Source of the DNA: Pseudomonas sp. R5-89-07
GTDB taxonomy: Bacteria > Pseudomonadota > Gammaproteobacteria > Pseudomonadales > Pseudomonadaceae
Reading direction: 5' to 3'
Assembly (NCBI RefSeq): GCF_003851685.1
Contig: NZ_CP027727.1
Span: 3,100,001-3,164,000, forward strand
Length of the DNA: 64,000 nucleotides
The notes under the pieces are model-generated. The model was not told the DNA's origin. It saw only the letters and a program-made list of their open reading frames with translations, and searched no databases. A program made the translations under genes and the position numbers. Positions 47,648 to 56,588 of this stretch are shown one piece after another (the first letter of the stretch is position 1; the number at the start of each line of letters is the position of its first letter).

Positions 47648-49269
47648 AAATTCACAACGTAGCTCAAGGCTCCGCAGAGTGGCTTGCCCTCCGCGCCCAG
47701 CACTTCACTGCCTCTGAAGCCCCAGCAATGATGGGCGCTTCGAAGTACCAAACCCGCACCGACCTGCTCGCCGCCAAGAAGACCGGCATCACGCCCGATG
47801 TCACGCCGTCTCAGCAGTTCATCTTCGACAAGGGCCACGCTACTGAAGCCCTGGCCCGCCCACTGGCCGAAGCACTGATCGGCGAAGAGCTTTATCCGAT
47901 CGTTGCTACCGAGGGCAACCTGCTGGCCTCCATGGATGGCGCCACGATGCTCGGCGAGACACTGTTCGAGCACAAACTGTGGAATGAGTCACTCGTGGCC
48001 CAGGTGAAAGCCGGCGACCTGGCTCCGCACTACTACTGGCAGCTTGAGCAGCAACTGCTGGTGAGCGGCGCTGAGCGGGTCATATTTGTTTGCTCGGACG
48101 GCACGCCGGAGAACTTTGTGCACATGGAATACCGGCCGGTGGCCGGCCGCGCGGCCCAGTTGATCGAGGGCTGGAAACAGTTCGAGGCAGACTTGGCCAA
48201 CTTCGAAATGGCCGACGCTCCTTCAATCGTCGTCGGCAAGGCACCCGATGAGCTGCCAGCGCTGCGCATCGAGCTGACCGGCATGGTCACCGCCAGCAAC
48301 CTGAAGGTGTTTGAAGACTCGGCCCTGGCTGTCATCGACTCGGTGAAAACCACGCTCTCTACCGACCAAGACTTCGCCGACGCCAAGAAGGCGGTCAAAT
48401 GGTGCGGCGACGTTGAAGAGGCTGTCGCCGTCGCCAAAAAGCAGGCCCTGTCGCAGACCCAAAGCATCGACGAGCTGTTTTCGTCGTTGGATCGCATCAG
48501 TGCCCATGCTCGCGAGACACGCCTGAAAGTCGACAAGCTGGTGAAGGCTCAAGAGCTGCTGGTGAAGACCAACATCAAGCAAAAAGCCGAGCTGGCGCTG
48601 GCGGATCACATCGCCGCAATCAACAAGACGCTTGGCAAGGTCACGCTGCCTCATGTCGTTTCGGACTTCGCCGGCGCCATGAAGAACAAGCGCACCATCG
48701 CCAGCCTCCAGGACGCGGTAGATACCGAGCTTGCCCGGGCGAAGATCGACGCCAGTCAGGCAGCGGACAGTATTCGCTTGAACCTGACCAGCCTGGCGGA
48801 GCTCGCCGTTGATTACGCCTTCCTGTTCAACGACGTGCAGCAGCTGGTGACCAAGGCCAATGATGACCTGGTGACGCTGATCAAATTCCGAATCTCCGAA
48901 CACCAGAAGGCGGAGAAGGTAAAGGCTGAAGCGAAGCGCATCGCCGAAGAGCAGGAAGCCCAGCAGCTGGCAACCATCAAGCCAGAGCCTGTCGTGGAGA
49001 AGGTGGCGACACCAGAGCCTGTCCGCACCGCTCCGGTCAAGGCGGCGCCCGTCGGCCAGGCCACAAAGCCTGTGCCGAGCCACACGGTGGAGCAGGTAGC
49101 GCTGCAGGCCAACGTAACGGACTTCGAGGCACTGATCAAAGCAGTGGCATATGGTCAGGCGCCGATCACGCTGCTTTTGGTCAACTGGGAAGCGCTCGAC
49201 GCGATGGTCGCAGCGCAGGGTGCAAACTTCAGCATGGCCGGGGTGACACTCGGCAAGGCGGCAGCATGA
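47644..49269 (+). CDS. YqaJ/lambda-Exo-type exonuclease fused to a DUF1351-like helical region
   Basis: 541 aa, twice the usual exonuclease length. Residues 1-200: YqaJ fold with GSAEWLALRAQHFTASEAPA, MMGASKYQTR, FDKGHATEALARPLAEALIG, ASMDGATMLGETLFEHKLWN, QVKAGDLAPHYYWQLEQQL (catalytic D/E-x-K region). Residues ~215-440: long coiled/helical region (KVFEDSALAVIDSVKTTLST ... DAVDTELARAKIDASQAADS) like DUF1351. A Pro/Ala linker and a C-terminal ~60-residue domain complete it. Works with Bet in double-strand end recombination. Confidence 0.85.
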   Translation: MKIHNVAQGSAEWLALRAQHFTASEAPAMMGASKYQTRTDLLAAKKTGITPDVTPSQQFIFDKGHATEALARPLAEALIGEELYPIVATEGNLLASMDGATMLGETLFEHKLWNESLVAQVKAGDLAPHYYWQLEQQLLVSGAERVIFVCSDGTPENFVHMEYRPVAGRAAQLIEGWKQFEADLANFEMADAPSIVVGKAPDELPALRIELTGMVTASNLKVFEDSALAVIDSVKTTLSTDQDFADAKKAVKWCGDVEEAVAVAKKQALSQTQSIDELFSSLDRISAHARETRLKVDKLVKAQELLVKTNIKQKAELALADHIAAINKTLGKVTLPHVVSDFAGAMKNKRTIASLQDAVDTELARAKIDASQAADSIRLNLTSLAELAVDYAFLFNDVQQLVTKANDDLVTLIKFRISEHQKAEKVKAEAKRIAEEQEAQQLATIKPEPVVEKVATPEPVRTAPVKAAPVGQATKPVPSHTVEQVALQANVTDFEALIKAVAYGQAPITLLLVNWEALDAMVAAQGANFSMAGVTLGKAAA

Positions 49270-49508
49270 TCAGCAACCTCAGATCTGATATCGAGTTCCG
49301 GCGCGAAAAAGCGCTGGAGCTTTCCAGTCAGGTCCGGCGGCACCTGGCCGCCGGCGGCCAGCTCACCATCGGCGATAGCCCGGCGATCAATCCAGCGCCG
49401 GCGAAGCGTTCGGAATTCGTCGATCCGACAACCATCCTCAAGCGCCGCAAGCCGCTCATCACCCGGGCCGAGCGTGAAGCGCTGCGCAAACTCGCGGAGG
49501 CTTTATGA
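49266..49508 (+). CDS. Small basic protein downstream of the exonuclease
   Basis: 80 aa, overlapping neighbours by 4 bp each. FRREKALELSSQVRRHLAAG and TILKRRKPLITRAEREALRK. Charged, helical, no known domain. The coupling suggests a role with Bet/Exo. Confidence 0.6.
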   Translation: MISNLRSDIEFRREKALELSSQVRRHLAAGGQLTIGDSPAINPAPAKRSEFVDPTTILKRRKPLITRAEREALRKLAEAL

Positions 49509-49975
49509 GCAAGCGCAAGCCGCACAACCTCAAAGCCCGCATTGACCGGTCCTGCCGGTCGCTGCTGGCCGCCAACCACGTCGCGGTGGTCAACATCGAC
49601 CCCAGTGGCCGACAGGGCATGATCAACTACAAGTCGCTGAAGAACATCGCGCCCGGGAAGATCGGTCAGGCCGTCTGTGGCATTCCCCACCGCTGGACGA
49701 TCTACCTCAGCGCCCTCTGCATCGACGCCCGCGGAGACCGGTACAGCAAATCGGTGGAGGTAGCGCCCGACGGCGTCTACCTCTCCGACCACCTGGAAGA
49801 CGTGATCGAGCATTGCTACAAGAAGCTCCGCGACGAGGCCAACCAGAGCCAGATGGTGGCCTCGGGCTGGATTGCCATCCCCGAAGCGATATCGCTGGAC
49901 GAGGCGCACGCCGCGCGGATATTCGAAGTAGTTGGCGCCTGGAATCAGGTGAAGGCCGATTCATGCGCCGCATAG
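49505..49975 (+). CDS. Conserved early-region protein, unknown function
   Basis: 156 aa. HNLKARIDRSCRSLLAANHV, VNIDPSGRQGMINYKSLKNI, DHLEDVIEHCYKKLRDEANQ. Seen in Pseudomonas phages in this operon place; function unknown. Confidence 0.65.
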   Translation: MSKRKPHNLKARIDRSCRSLLAANHVAVVNIDPSGRQGMINYKSLKNIAPGKIGQAVCGIPHRWTIYLSALCIDARGDRYSKSVEVAPDGVYLSDHLEDVIEHCYKKLRDEANQSQMVASGWIAIPEAISLDEAHAARIFEVVGAWNQVKADSCAA

Positions 49976-50044
49976 CCCGCACCCAGCAACGCAAACGTCA
50001 AACCTGGCTCGCACTGCCGGCCAGCGGAATAGAAGAGGCAGGCC

Positions 50045-50284
50045 ATGGCCAAGACGCCAACAGAGCGCAAGCGCGAGCGGGACAAGCTGACCAAGGCGGA
50101 AAGAGAAGCTGCACTACTGTCACGGCAGATTGTAACGAAGCTCTATCACAACGATGACGCCGCACTGAAGCGGGTGATGGCTAGGTGCGGTATCGACGAA
50201 GAGCAAGATCTGATTTCCCGATTCATCCGCGGCGCCGACCGTATGAGCGACGAACAACTGGCAGATCACATTTGCATAGCGTGA
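50045..50284 (+). CDS. Small charged early protein
   Basis: 79 aa from ATG 50045. KTPTERKRERDKLTKAEREA coil, then RVMARCGIDEEQDLISRFIR and DEQLADHICIA. No recognised domain. Last gene before a minus-strand insertion. Confidence 0.65.
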   Translation: MAKTPTERKRERDKLTKAEREAALLSRQIVTKLYHNDDAALKRVMARCGIDEEQDLISRFIRGADRMSDEQLADHICIA

Positions 50285-50323
50285 CATGCTGTCGTGACAC
50301 CTCGCCCGCCATCAAACCAAAAT

Positions 50324-50923
50324 TTATTTTCCCAACTTCGTCATACGCCATTCAGCCTTAATAATTTTTTGGGCACGGGTTACTACCGCATCACAGAGCT
50401 CAGAGAGATTGTCCAGATCGGTGGCTGCGCCTGCATAGGCCTCATCCAAAGAAGTCAGTAGGTCCATCGTTTCCTGTTCGTCAGGATTTAGCATTAACTC
50501 AACCTTTGCCCGAAGCATTCGGGCTTGATGAACAGCAGCAGATGAATATCCGGACCACTGAGGGTTTTCATTTTCAAAAAAAAGAAATGCTGCCAACGGC
50601 GTCATGTGCACACGCTTTTCTGCCAGCCACTCAGCTCTCTGAATTCGCAAATCAGATATCTGCAGAACAGCTGCAACGTAATTGGCGCAAGCATCACGAA
50701 GCTCATTGATCCACGCCTGTCGACTGGAGCGGATGGCGCCTGCAGTAGCAATATCCCCTTGGCTGACCACAGTTTTCTTGAATGTATAGGCAGTGGCCCA
50801 TGAACCTGCTAACACAGCTAAAGCTGTCAAAGCGAAGCCGGCCAAAATCTTGTAGTCGGTACCGGTGTTGAGGACTATTTCAGGAACCCTGTGGATAGTC
50901 AGCATCATATTTTCGATTGTCAC
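50324..50923 (-). CDS. Membrane-anchored helical protein, antisense in the PL operon
   Basis: 199 aa, GTG start at 50923 chosen for GAGGGAG 5 bases upstream. One membrane segment at ~25-45 (ILAGFALTALAVLAGSWATA), then a long cytoplasmic helical part (SSRQAWINELRDACANYVAA, LDNLSELCDAVVTRAQKIIK). Resembles hypothetical moron or defence-type membrane proteins. A+T-richer than neighbours. Confidence 0.65.
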   Translation of the reverse strand: MTIENMMLTIHRVPEIVLNTGTDYKILAGFALTALAVLAGSWATAYTFKKTVVSQGDIATAGAIRSSRQAWINELRDACANYVAAVLQISDLRIQRAEWLAEKRVHMTPLAAFLFFENENPQWSGYSSAAVHQARMLRAKVELMLNPDEQETMDLLTSLDEAYAGAATDLDNLSELCDAVVTRAQKIIKAEWRMTKLGK

Positions 50924-51029
50924 GTAACTCCCTCGCCGGCTCCATGCCGGGCCGAACACAAATACTCCAACCCAAACCAAATTGCCACCACCGGCCACCG
51001 GAGGGCGGCGCCTACCTGAGGTAAACGCA

Positions 51030-52037
51030 ATGCCCATTCGCCACAGTGTTATCCACAAGATTGATAAGAAGCCCGACGGCACCCCGGCTGTTCTGTTCCT
51101 CGGCGTGTCCGAGCAGGTCGAAAACCAGGCCCGTGACGATCTGATGCAGCAGTTCAACGAAAGCTACAACGCCACCGCCGGCAAGGCCTGGGGTTTCTTC
51201 CATGCTGAGTCAGGCGCTCACCCTTTGAGCGGCTGGCTCGGCAAGTACCTGGCCGGCGGCTCCAGTTTCTTGGAGTTCAGCACCACCGCAGTCGAACACC
51301 TGACCAAGCTGATGGAAGAATCGAACCTTTCCACTGGTGGACACGCGCTTTTCTGCCACTACCAGCAAGGCCTGACCGATTACCTGGTGATTGCGCTGGT
51401 ACAGGAAACCGAAGCGGTGACCATGACCGAAGAACTCCACCTAATGACAGTGAAGCGCCTGGACCTGGACCACATCCGCCTGGCCGCGCGGATTAATATC
51501 GGCGAATGGCAGAACAACCCGCGGTCGCTGCAATACATCTCCTATCTAAAGGGCAAGCAGGGCCGCAAGTTCAACGAGTACTTTCGCGATTTCATCGGCT
51601 GCCAGGAAGGAATCGACGGCCCGGGCGAGACCCGCACGCTGTTGAAGGCTTTCAGCGACTTTGTTGAGAGCGAGGACATGGTCGATGAGGCGGCCCGTGA
51701 GAAGACGGCCACCCTGGTCAACTATTCAATGGCACAGGCCAAAATCGGGGAGCCGATCACGCTCGACGAGCTGTCGGGCCTGATCGACGAAGACCGGCCG
51801 AAGAGCTTCTACGACTTCATCAAGGCAAAGGATTACGGCATTTCCGACACCCTGCCACCGGATAAAAAGACGCTCAACAGGTTTCGGCGATTCACCGGCC
51901 GCGCCGAGGGCATGTCTATCAGCTTCGAGGCGCACCTGCTGGGTGACAAGATCGAGTTCGACGAAGGCGGCGGCACGCTGACGCTGCGCGGGCTTCCAAC
52001 TCAGCTAACCGAACAGCTCAAGCGCGCCTCGTCCTGA
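51030..52037 (+). CDS. Nucleoid-associated protein NdpA (YejK) homologue
   Basis: 335 aa, full length, from ATG 51030 (GAGG upstream). [35 protein letters not shown] core ([20 protein letters not shown]), [60 protein letters not shown]. NdpA binds the nucleoid; phage copies may reshape host chromatin or regulate transcription. Confidence 0.9.
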   Translation: MPIRHSVIHKIDKKPDGTPAVLFLGVSEQVENQARDDLMQQFNESYNATAGKAWGFFHAESGAHPLSGWLGKYLAGGSSFLEFSTTAVEHLTKLMEESNLSTGGHALFCHYQQGLTDYLVIALVQETEAVTMTEELHLMTVKRLDLDHIRLAARINIGEWQNNPRSLQYISYLKGKQGRKFNEYFRDFIGCQEGIDGPGETRTLLKAFSDFVESEDMVDEAAREKTATLVNYSMAQAKIGEPITLDELSGLIDEDRPKSFYDFIKAKDYGISDTLPPDKKTLNRFRRFTGRAEGMSISFEAHLLGDKIEFDEGGGTLTLRGLPTQLTEQLKRASS

Positions 52038-52091
52038 AACCATACGTAGCGCCGCGCTGTCGTGGAGGCGGCGCCCGTTAGAAAAATACGG

Positions 52092-52583
52092 TCAGCGCAT
52101 CATTACTTGTACTTCGTAGCCTTTACCGGTTGGCCAGTCTTCACGAACCACTTCGACCACACCCTTGCCCACATTCGCAGAGCCATGCTCTCCCCGCTTT
52201 ATTAGAGCTATGACAAGTTCGGGCAATGGAGCTCCAAGCGCTCGCTGAGACAATTTACTGGCGGCTACAATTAGGGCTTTCGTTGCGGGGCCGGATTGAG
52301 AAGGCTGGTTATAGTTGAGCACCAGCTTCATCTCCATCACGTACTGGCTGACCCCGGTGACGTAGAAAGCCAGGTTATTTGCCAGGCCGGTCGCCGAACC
52401 GATTTCCTTATAGTCGCTGGCACAGCCAGAAGAGCCATCTCCGTAATCGTCTACCCATTTGCGTCCCTTCAGCCCTACATCAGCAAGCAATGAGCATGCT
52501 TTTGCCGGTGTCGGTTCAACAATTTCAGCAAAGCCTGAAGAGGCGAAGACTGCAGCGGCGAGAATCAAAAGCGTTTTTTTCAA
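52092..52583 (-). CDS. Exported protein, unknown function
   Basis: 163 aa. TTG start at 52583 with AAGGGG upstream; gives signal peptide LKKTLLILAAAVFASSGFA, then PTPAKACSLLADVGLKGRKW. Alternative ATG at 52634 adds 17 residues and weakens the signal. Two Cys (ACSLL, SGCASD) may pair. Reads against PL. Confidence 0.55.
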   Translation of the reverse strand: MKKTLLILAAAVFASSGFAEIVEPTPAKACSLLADVGLKGRKWVDDYGDGSSGCASDYKEIGSATGLANNLAFYVTGVSQYVMEMKLVLNYNQPSQSGPATKALIVAASKLSQRALGAPLPELVIALIKRGEHGSANVGKGVVEVVREDWPTGKGYEVQVMMR

Positions 52584-52819
52584 GATCAACCCCTTTTCGG
52601 CTCCATGCCGGTCACCCGTAATAACCCATATCAATGAGCAGCGCTAATCGCTTAGGCAAGATCGTCGCTGATCAAGCCTCACGAAGCGCCATCAGTCGGG
52701 ACACAATCATTTTTTTCGAACACAGAGAAGCTGCCGTGGATCTTCTAGATTTGTGAGCCCGCAGTTCCATATAATGGCTATAAGCCAGCAAAACCTTGTA
52801 TGTGTATAGAGTAGAAAAA

Positions 52820-53053
52820 ATGGCCAATCCAAAAAAAAATCTTGCCGATGCGATTATCCTCCAAGCAGACAATATCATGACGGAAATTCAGAAAGCCGGT
52901 TCGATGATCGTGGCGGTGAAGGCGGCAGCGAGAGCAAACGGCTTCGTGCTGGGTTTACTTTGCTCGAATAGCGTTACTTATGATGTCGCACAGCGTCTAC
53001 AGGCTGAATTCGATATATCTACTAAACAAAAGCTGAAAGAGCTCTCTGCTTAA
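52820..53053 (+). CDS. Small early-region protein
   Basis: 77 aa from ATG 52820, poor ribosome site. PKKNLADAIILQADNIMTEI, KAAARANGFVLGLLCSNSVT, helical. 53054-53215 downstream shows no gene I can support. Confidence 0.5.
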   Translation: MANPKKNLADAIILQADNIMTEIQKAGSMIVAVKAAARANGFVLGLLCSNSVTYDVAQRLQAEFDISTKQKLKELSA

Positions 53054-53215
53054 TCTGCTCCATAGCGCTAAAGTGAGATGAGATCCGCCACAAACGGAAC
53101 TCTGCAGCATGCTCTGGACCGGGATTGCGCTGGATCGCGACGGCTCTACTGGTTGAAACCTTCGCCAGTAAGCGCCAGGGATTACGCTTGCCAGCATTTG
53201 GCTCATATGAACAAA

Positions 53216-53452
53216 TCATTTCAGCCAACGAACGGTTCCACAATCAATTACTGGGTTGTGGCTATTAACCAGCCTTTGGCTAATCAGCCATAAGCGCGTT
53301 GTCTCAATGGAAATGACTCTACCCCCAATTTGTAGGCATTTTAAAATGTCGGGACTGACTACATAGACCCCACATTCAACACATTCAAAAGTACTACCCA
53401 GAAAGGCTCGGCCGCGTGCACGAGACTTTGCACCACAAATCAAACACTTCAT
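53216..53452 (-). CDS. Small zinc-ribbon-like protein
   Basis: 78 aa, MKCLICGAKSRARGRAFLGS then FECVECGVYVVSPDILKCLQ: two C-x2-C pairs 20 residues apart form a likely zinc ribbon. C-terminal half without motif. A+T-rich. Possible transcription or toxin-related function; unknown. Confidence 0.55.
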   Translation of the reverse strand: MKCLICGAKSRARGRAFLGSTFECVECGVYVVSPDILKCLQIGGRVISIETTRLWLISQRLVNSHNPVIDCGTVRWLK

Positions 53453-53492
53453 TACTTACTCCGCTCGCAGTCCTTGGAATCACAAACCATCA

Positions 53493-53735
53493 CTATGGTA
53501 ACTGACTGTCGATCCAGCGCTCAGCGACTTCGATCGCGTCCGAGAGTGCGCTTGGGTAGTCAGCCCAAGGCCCATGCAGTTCAGCTACTTTTTCCGCGAG
53601 GCCTTTAACTGCCCCGTCTTCCAAAATATGGGCAGAGGCCGGCGAGTCATCGTTTGGCCTTGTCCACTCAAACTTCAAGACTACTTTGTGCCCGCGATAT
53701 TCATGCGGAATCGGCGTATCCAAGTTATGTGACAT
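53493..53735 (-). CDS. Small protein, unknown function
   Basis: 80 aa from ATG 53735 with AAGGAG 7 bases upstream. IPHEYRGHKVVLKFEWTRPN, ILEDGAVKGLAEKVAELHGP, DAIEVAERWIDSQLP. Mixed alpha/beta, no known domain. Confidence 0.6.
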   Translation of the reverse strand: MSHNLDTPIPHEYRGHKVVLKFEWTRPNDDSPASAHILEDGAVKGLAEKVAELHGPWADYPSALSDAIEVAERWIDSQLP

Positions 53736-53861
53736 AGCGCTCTCCTTGAGCGTTATCAAGCGAAGCGCTGATTCTCCACCATTCAGGCCCTGACCTCTAT
53801 CAAGGCTAAAGGCCATCCCTACCAGCCCAAAGTCAGCCGCAATAGCGGCGAGGACGAAGTC

Positions 53862-54173
53862 ATGCCCCTGGAAAATGGAAAACAAGTATTCGAATTGAAT
53901 GGCGGCCAGCCCGCACCACTTCCATTACTCGCCTTCATGGTCGGCGACTGCGATTGGGTTGCAGCTGTCGATGAGGCCGGCGCACGCCGGGTGCTCGAAG
54001 AAATGAACGGCGAAGAGCCTGGCGCCTATGACGACTGGGATGTTGAGCTGGTCAGCGATGAATGGCTCGACAAGCCGTGGTGCGATGAAGATGACCGCAC
54101 GAAGATCGTCGGCACGTTGCGCGAATGGCTGACCGCCGCCACAGAGCCGGCATACCTCGCTGGAACGGAGTAA
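53862..54173 (+). CDS. Acidic early-region protein
   Basis: 103 aa, net strongly negative (DDWDVELVSDEWLDKPWCDE, DDRTKIVG). Starts within the plus-strand run leading to integrase. Unknown. Confidence 0.55.
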   Translation: MPLENGKQVFELNGGQPAPLPLLAFMVGDCDWVAAVDEAGARRVLEEMNGEEPGAYDDWDVELVSDEWLDKPWCDEDDRTKIVGTLREWLTAATEPAYLAGTE

Positions 54174-54176
54174 GCC

Positions 54177-54878
54177 ATGACCGCAATCAAAGAACGGCCC
54201 ATCCTGTTCTCGGCGCCGATGGTGCGCGCCATCCTGGAAGGCCGGAAGACGGTCACGCGGCGGTTGGTCAAAGGCTTCCAGATCCCGGCCGAAGACTCTT
54301 CCGTTGCTCCCGGCGAGCGTCACCGTTGGATGTCAATTGCCCAGCGCCACCCGCGATACGGTTTCGGCGTGTTCGGAGCGACCGAAGCGGAGTGCGCCAA
54401 AGAGCTGGAAGAGTTCGCACCCTGCCCCTACGGCCGTCGTGGCGAGCGGTTGTGGGTGCGAGAAGCTTGGCAAGCTGACGCTCAGGTGGATTCTATCGCT
54501 CCGCGAGAGCTGAGCAATGGCGAACCTATCCGGTACCCGGCAGATTGGGACTTCCGGCAGACCGGCTGCGCGATGATCAAGCCAGGGAAAATTCGAACTT
54601 CAATTCATATGCCGCGCTGGGTCAGTCGCATACTGCTAGAGATCACTGAGGTACGCGTCGAGCGGTTGCAGGATATCAGCGAGGATCAGGCCAAGGCCGA
54701 AGGCGTCCGGCTATACACGGATCATGCCGAACTCGGTGAATGGTGGCACGTCGATGGGATCGATACCTACAGCGCCGACCCGCGCAAATCGTTCGAGCTT
54801 CTCTGGTCATCAGTCGGCGGTGACTGGGCTGCAAACCCGTGGGTCTGGGTGGTCGAGTTCAAGCGGGTGACGCCATGA
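54177..54878 (+). CDS. ASCH domain protein
   Basis: 233 aa. PILFSAPMVRAILEGRKTVT followed by RR is the ASCH/PUA-like signature; GERLWVREAWQ and TEVRVERLQDISEDQAKAEG complete the fold, and NPWVWVVEFKRV ends it. ASCH proteins are thought to bind RNA or modified nucleotides. Common in phage early regions. Confidence 0.85.
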   Translation: MTAIKERPILFSAPMVRAILEGRKTVTRRLVKGFQIPAEDSSVAPGERHRWMSIAQRHPRYGFGVFGATEAECAKELEEFAPCPYGRRGERLWVREAWQADAQVDSIAPRELSNGEPIRYPADWDFRQTGCAMIKPGKIRTSIHMPRWVSRILLEITEVRVERLQDISEDQAKAEGVRLYTDHAELGEWWHVDGIDTYSADPRKSFELLWSSVGGDWAANPWVWVVEFKRVTP

Positions 54879-54931
54879 TCGCCACCCTCTGGTTCGCCTA
54901 CGTCTTCATCTACAAGGGGACGTGGCGCTAA
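54875..54931 (+). CDS. Possible 18-residue membrane peptide after the ASCH gene
   Basis: ATG 54875 overlaps the ASCH stop as ATGA and reads MIATLWFAYVFIYKGTWR, one hydrophobic span with a basic end. Very short; supported only by the overlap and composition. Confidence 0.25.
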   Translation: MIATLWFAYVFIYKGTWR

Positions 54932-54950
54932 TTGATCGCCCCGATCAGAA

Positions 54951-55535
54951 CTACGCCGTCCACACAATCTCGGCAATCCCGGGCGGCAGCTCAACAGAGC
55001 AGGCAACTTTGTCCGGCCAGAAAAACCTATATTCCTGCTGCCAGGTATCATCATGAGATTTCAGAAAATGATTCCGTTGGTGATCATGCGTGTATTCACA
55101 GTTTCCAAATCGAGATTTGCGCCCCAAGCGCTTATCTAGGTGTTTCCGCAGCTTTTCAATATTGTGAATTCGCACACACGCGGTCTTCCCAAAACGATTA
55201 GCAATCTCCACATCGAAGACATTACAGAAAGATTGGATCAGCCCGTCTTCCGTATAAAAGTTCGCGTTTCTTACTTCAGGCATTGGCATTCCATTGAAAT
55301 AGTTTCCCGTGAACGTGAAGTCTCTAACATTTGGAGTTTCCCCGAATGACACAAATGGATGAAGTGATCGCAAATCTATTTCCGCCTCGTGGATAAGGTT
55401 TTCATCTGGCGTGTAAATACCATCGCGATCCATGCGTTTGTACTTACTTGCAAGCGCCAGCGGGATGGAACCTCCATGGACCCATGACTCAGTCCACGAG
55501 GCATGTGTCAGGTACAAAAATTTATGCATTCTCAC
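54951..55535 (-). CDS. DUF2971-like protein, antisense moron
   Basis: 194 aa, MHKFLYLTHASWTESWVHGG start. Middle EDGLIQSFCNVFDVEIANRF and end CEYTHDHQRNHFLKSHDDTW, QQEYRFFWP resemble the order of conserved blocks in DUF2971-type proteins (aromatic start, 'SF' block, K..W..E.R block); a weak similarity. A+T-rich, opposite to its neighbours and bracketed by non-coding DNA, so a recent insertion. A defence or toxin role is possible but unproven. Confidence 0.5.
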   Translation of the reverse strand: MRMHKFLYLTHASWTESWVHGGSIPLALASKYKRMDRDGIYTPDENLIHEAEIDLRSLHPFVSFGETPNVRDFTFTGNYFNGMPMPEVRNANFYTEDGLIQSFCNVFDVEIANRFGKTACVRIHNIEKLRKHLDKRLGRKSRFGNCEYTHDHQRNHFLKSHDDTWQQEYRFFWPDKVACSVELPPGIAEIVWTA

Positions 55536-55644
55536 TCACCCCTAGATAGAAAACCTCAAGCTACTCCAGCAAATATCAAATAGCCATATAACAAATTCTC
55601 CCCAACTAAACAGCCTGCCGGTGAGCGGCGGGCGGAGCTATGCC

Positions 55645-56115
55645 ATGAATGCACAAGTCCTCGATCCCTGCAGCGCCAGCCGCATGATGTGGTTCGACAA
55701 GGGCGACCAGCGGGCGCTGTTCGGCGACATCCGCGATGAAGAGCATGTGCTGTGTGATGGCCGGGTGTTGAAGGTTGAGCCGGACGTCATCATGGATTTT
55801 CGGAACCTGCCATTCCCTGACGCCAGCTTCAACATGGTGGTGTTTGATCCACCGCACCTGGTGCGGGCTGGGCGGGAAAGCTGGCTGCGGCTGAAGTACG
55901 GAATCCTCACCGACGACTGGCGCGACGATCTGCGCAAAGGCTTCGCGGAGTGCTTCCGGGTGCTCCGTCCTGGCCAGTTCCTGATCTTTAAGTGGAACGA
56001 AACCCAGGTCCGGGTCAGCGAAATTCTTGCCCTCACAGAAGAGCAACCGCTGTTTGGCCACAAGTCCGGAAAGCGCGAGAAAACGCACTGGATCACCTTC
56101 ATGAAGAAACCCTAA
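55645..56115 (+). CDS. SAM-dependent DNA methyltransferase-like protein
   Basis: 156 aa from ATG 55645 (GGAG upstream). MNAQVLDPCSASRMMWFDKG, DVIMDFRNLPFPDASFNMVV, FDPPHLVRAG (DPPH, the catalytic DPPY-like motif), EILALTEEQPLFGHKSGKRE. A short MTase as in many phages, probably N-modifying DNA. It may protect phage DNA from restriction. Confidence 0.8.
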   Translation: MNAQVLDPCSASRMMWFDKGDQRALFGDIRDEEHVLCDGRVLKVEPDVIMDFRNLPFPDASFNMVVFDPPHLVRAGRESWLRLKYGILTDDWRDDLRKGFAECFRVLRPGQFLIFKWNETQVRVSEILALTEEQPLFGHKSGKREKTHWITFMKKP

Positions 56116-56151
56116 CCCACCTTCTGCCGCCCAGCGCGGCAAGGACACCCC

Positions 56152-56370
56152 ATGTTCGCTATGAAACTCACCGTGATACTGCTGGGCGCTTTGCTGTACC
56201 TGGTCGCCAGCGGCTGCTGGTTCTTCTGGGCCGGGCCCGAACTTCTGGCCACCGGCACCACCGAGGCACTGATCCACGCCTTCGCCGGCACCTGCGCCTG
56301 GCTGCTCATCACCTTCGGCCTGGCCGTTCACATCATCAAGACAGCGCGGCCCACAGCCGGCGGGAGGTAG
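56152..56370 (+). CDS. Small two-span membrane protein
   Basis: 72 aa. KLTVILLGALLYLVASGCWF and FAGTCAWLLITFGLAVHIIK are membrane segments. Precedes the DUF4224 gene by 2 bp. Unknown. Confidence 0.6.
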   Translation: MFAMKLTVILLGALLYLVASGCWFFWAGPELLATGTTEALIHAFAGTCAWLLITFGLAVHIIKTARPTAGGR

Positions 56371-56372
56371 TT

Positions 56373-56588
56373 ATGGATGGAATTCAATTCCTGTCGCATG
56401 AGGATGTTTGCGAATTGACCGGCGCCAAGACAAAAGCTGGCCAAATCATGGTCCTGTCCCGCAATGGCATCCGCCACACTATAAAGCGCAACGGCTGGCC
56501 CTGCGTGATCTCTGCTTCACTGCTGGCCGGGAAAAAAGATCGGCAGCCCGAAAAGGCTGAATGGCAACCAAGGATGGGAATTCAGTAG
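56373..56588 (+). CDS. DUF4224 protein, excisionase-position
   Basis: 71 aa from ATG 56373 with GGGAGG 6 bases upstream. FLSHEDVCELTGAKTKAGQI, LSRNGIRHTIKRNGWPCVIS: a winged-helix/MerR-like DUF4224 domain. Adjacent to int, as excisionases are. It is the likely directionality factor, inferred from context. Confidence 0.75.
   Translation: MDGIQFLSHEDVCELTGAKTKAGQIMVLSRNGIRHTIKRNGWPCVISASLLAGKKDRQPEKAEWQPRMGIQ

Noticed and set aside
49963..50157. Possible 64-aa basic protein MRRIARTQQRKRQTW
   Set aside because: It starts inside the previous gene and overlaps the better-supported 50045 gene by 113 bp in another frame; the last two-thirds look like a shadow.
53078..53293. 71-codon plus-strand frame before the zinc-ribbon gene
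   Set aside because: No ribosome site and overlap with the C4 zinc-ribbon gene on the other strand, whose motif is convincing.
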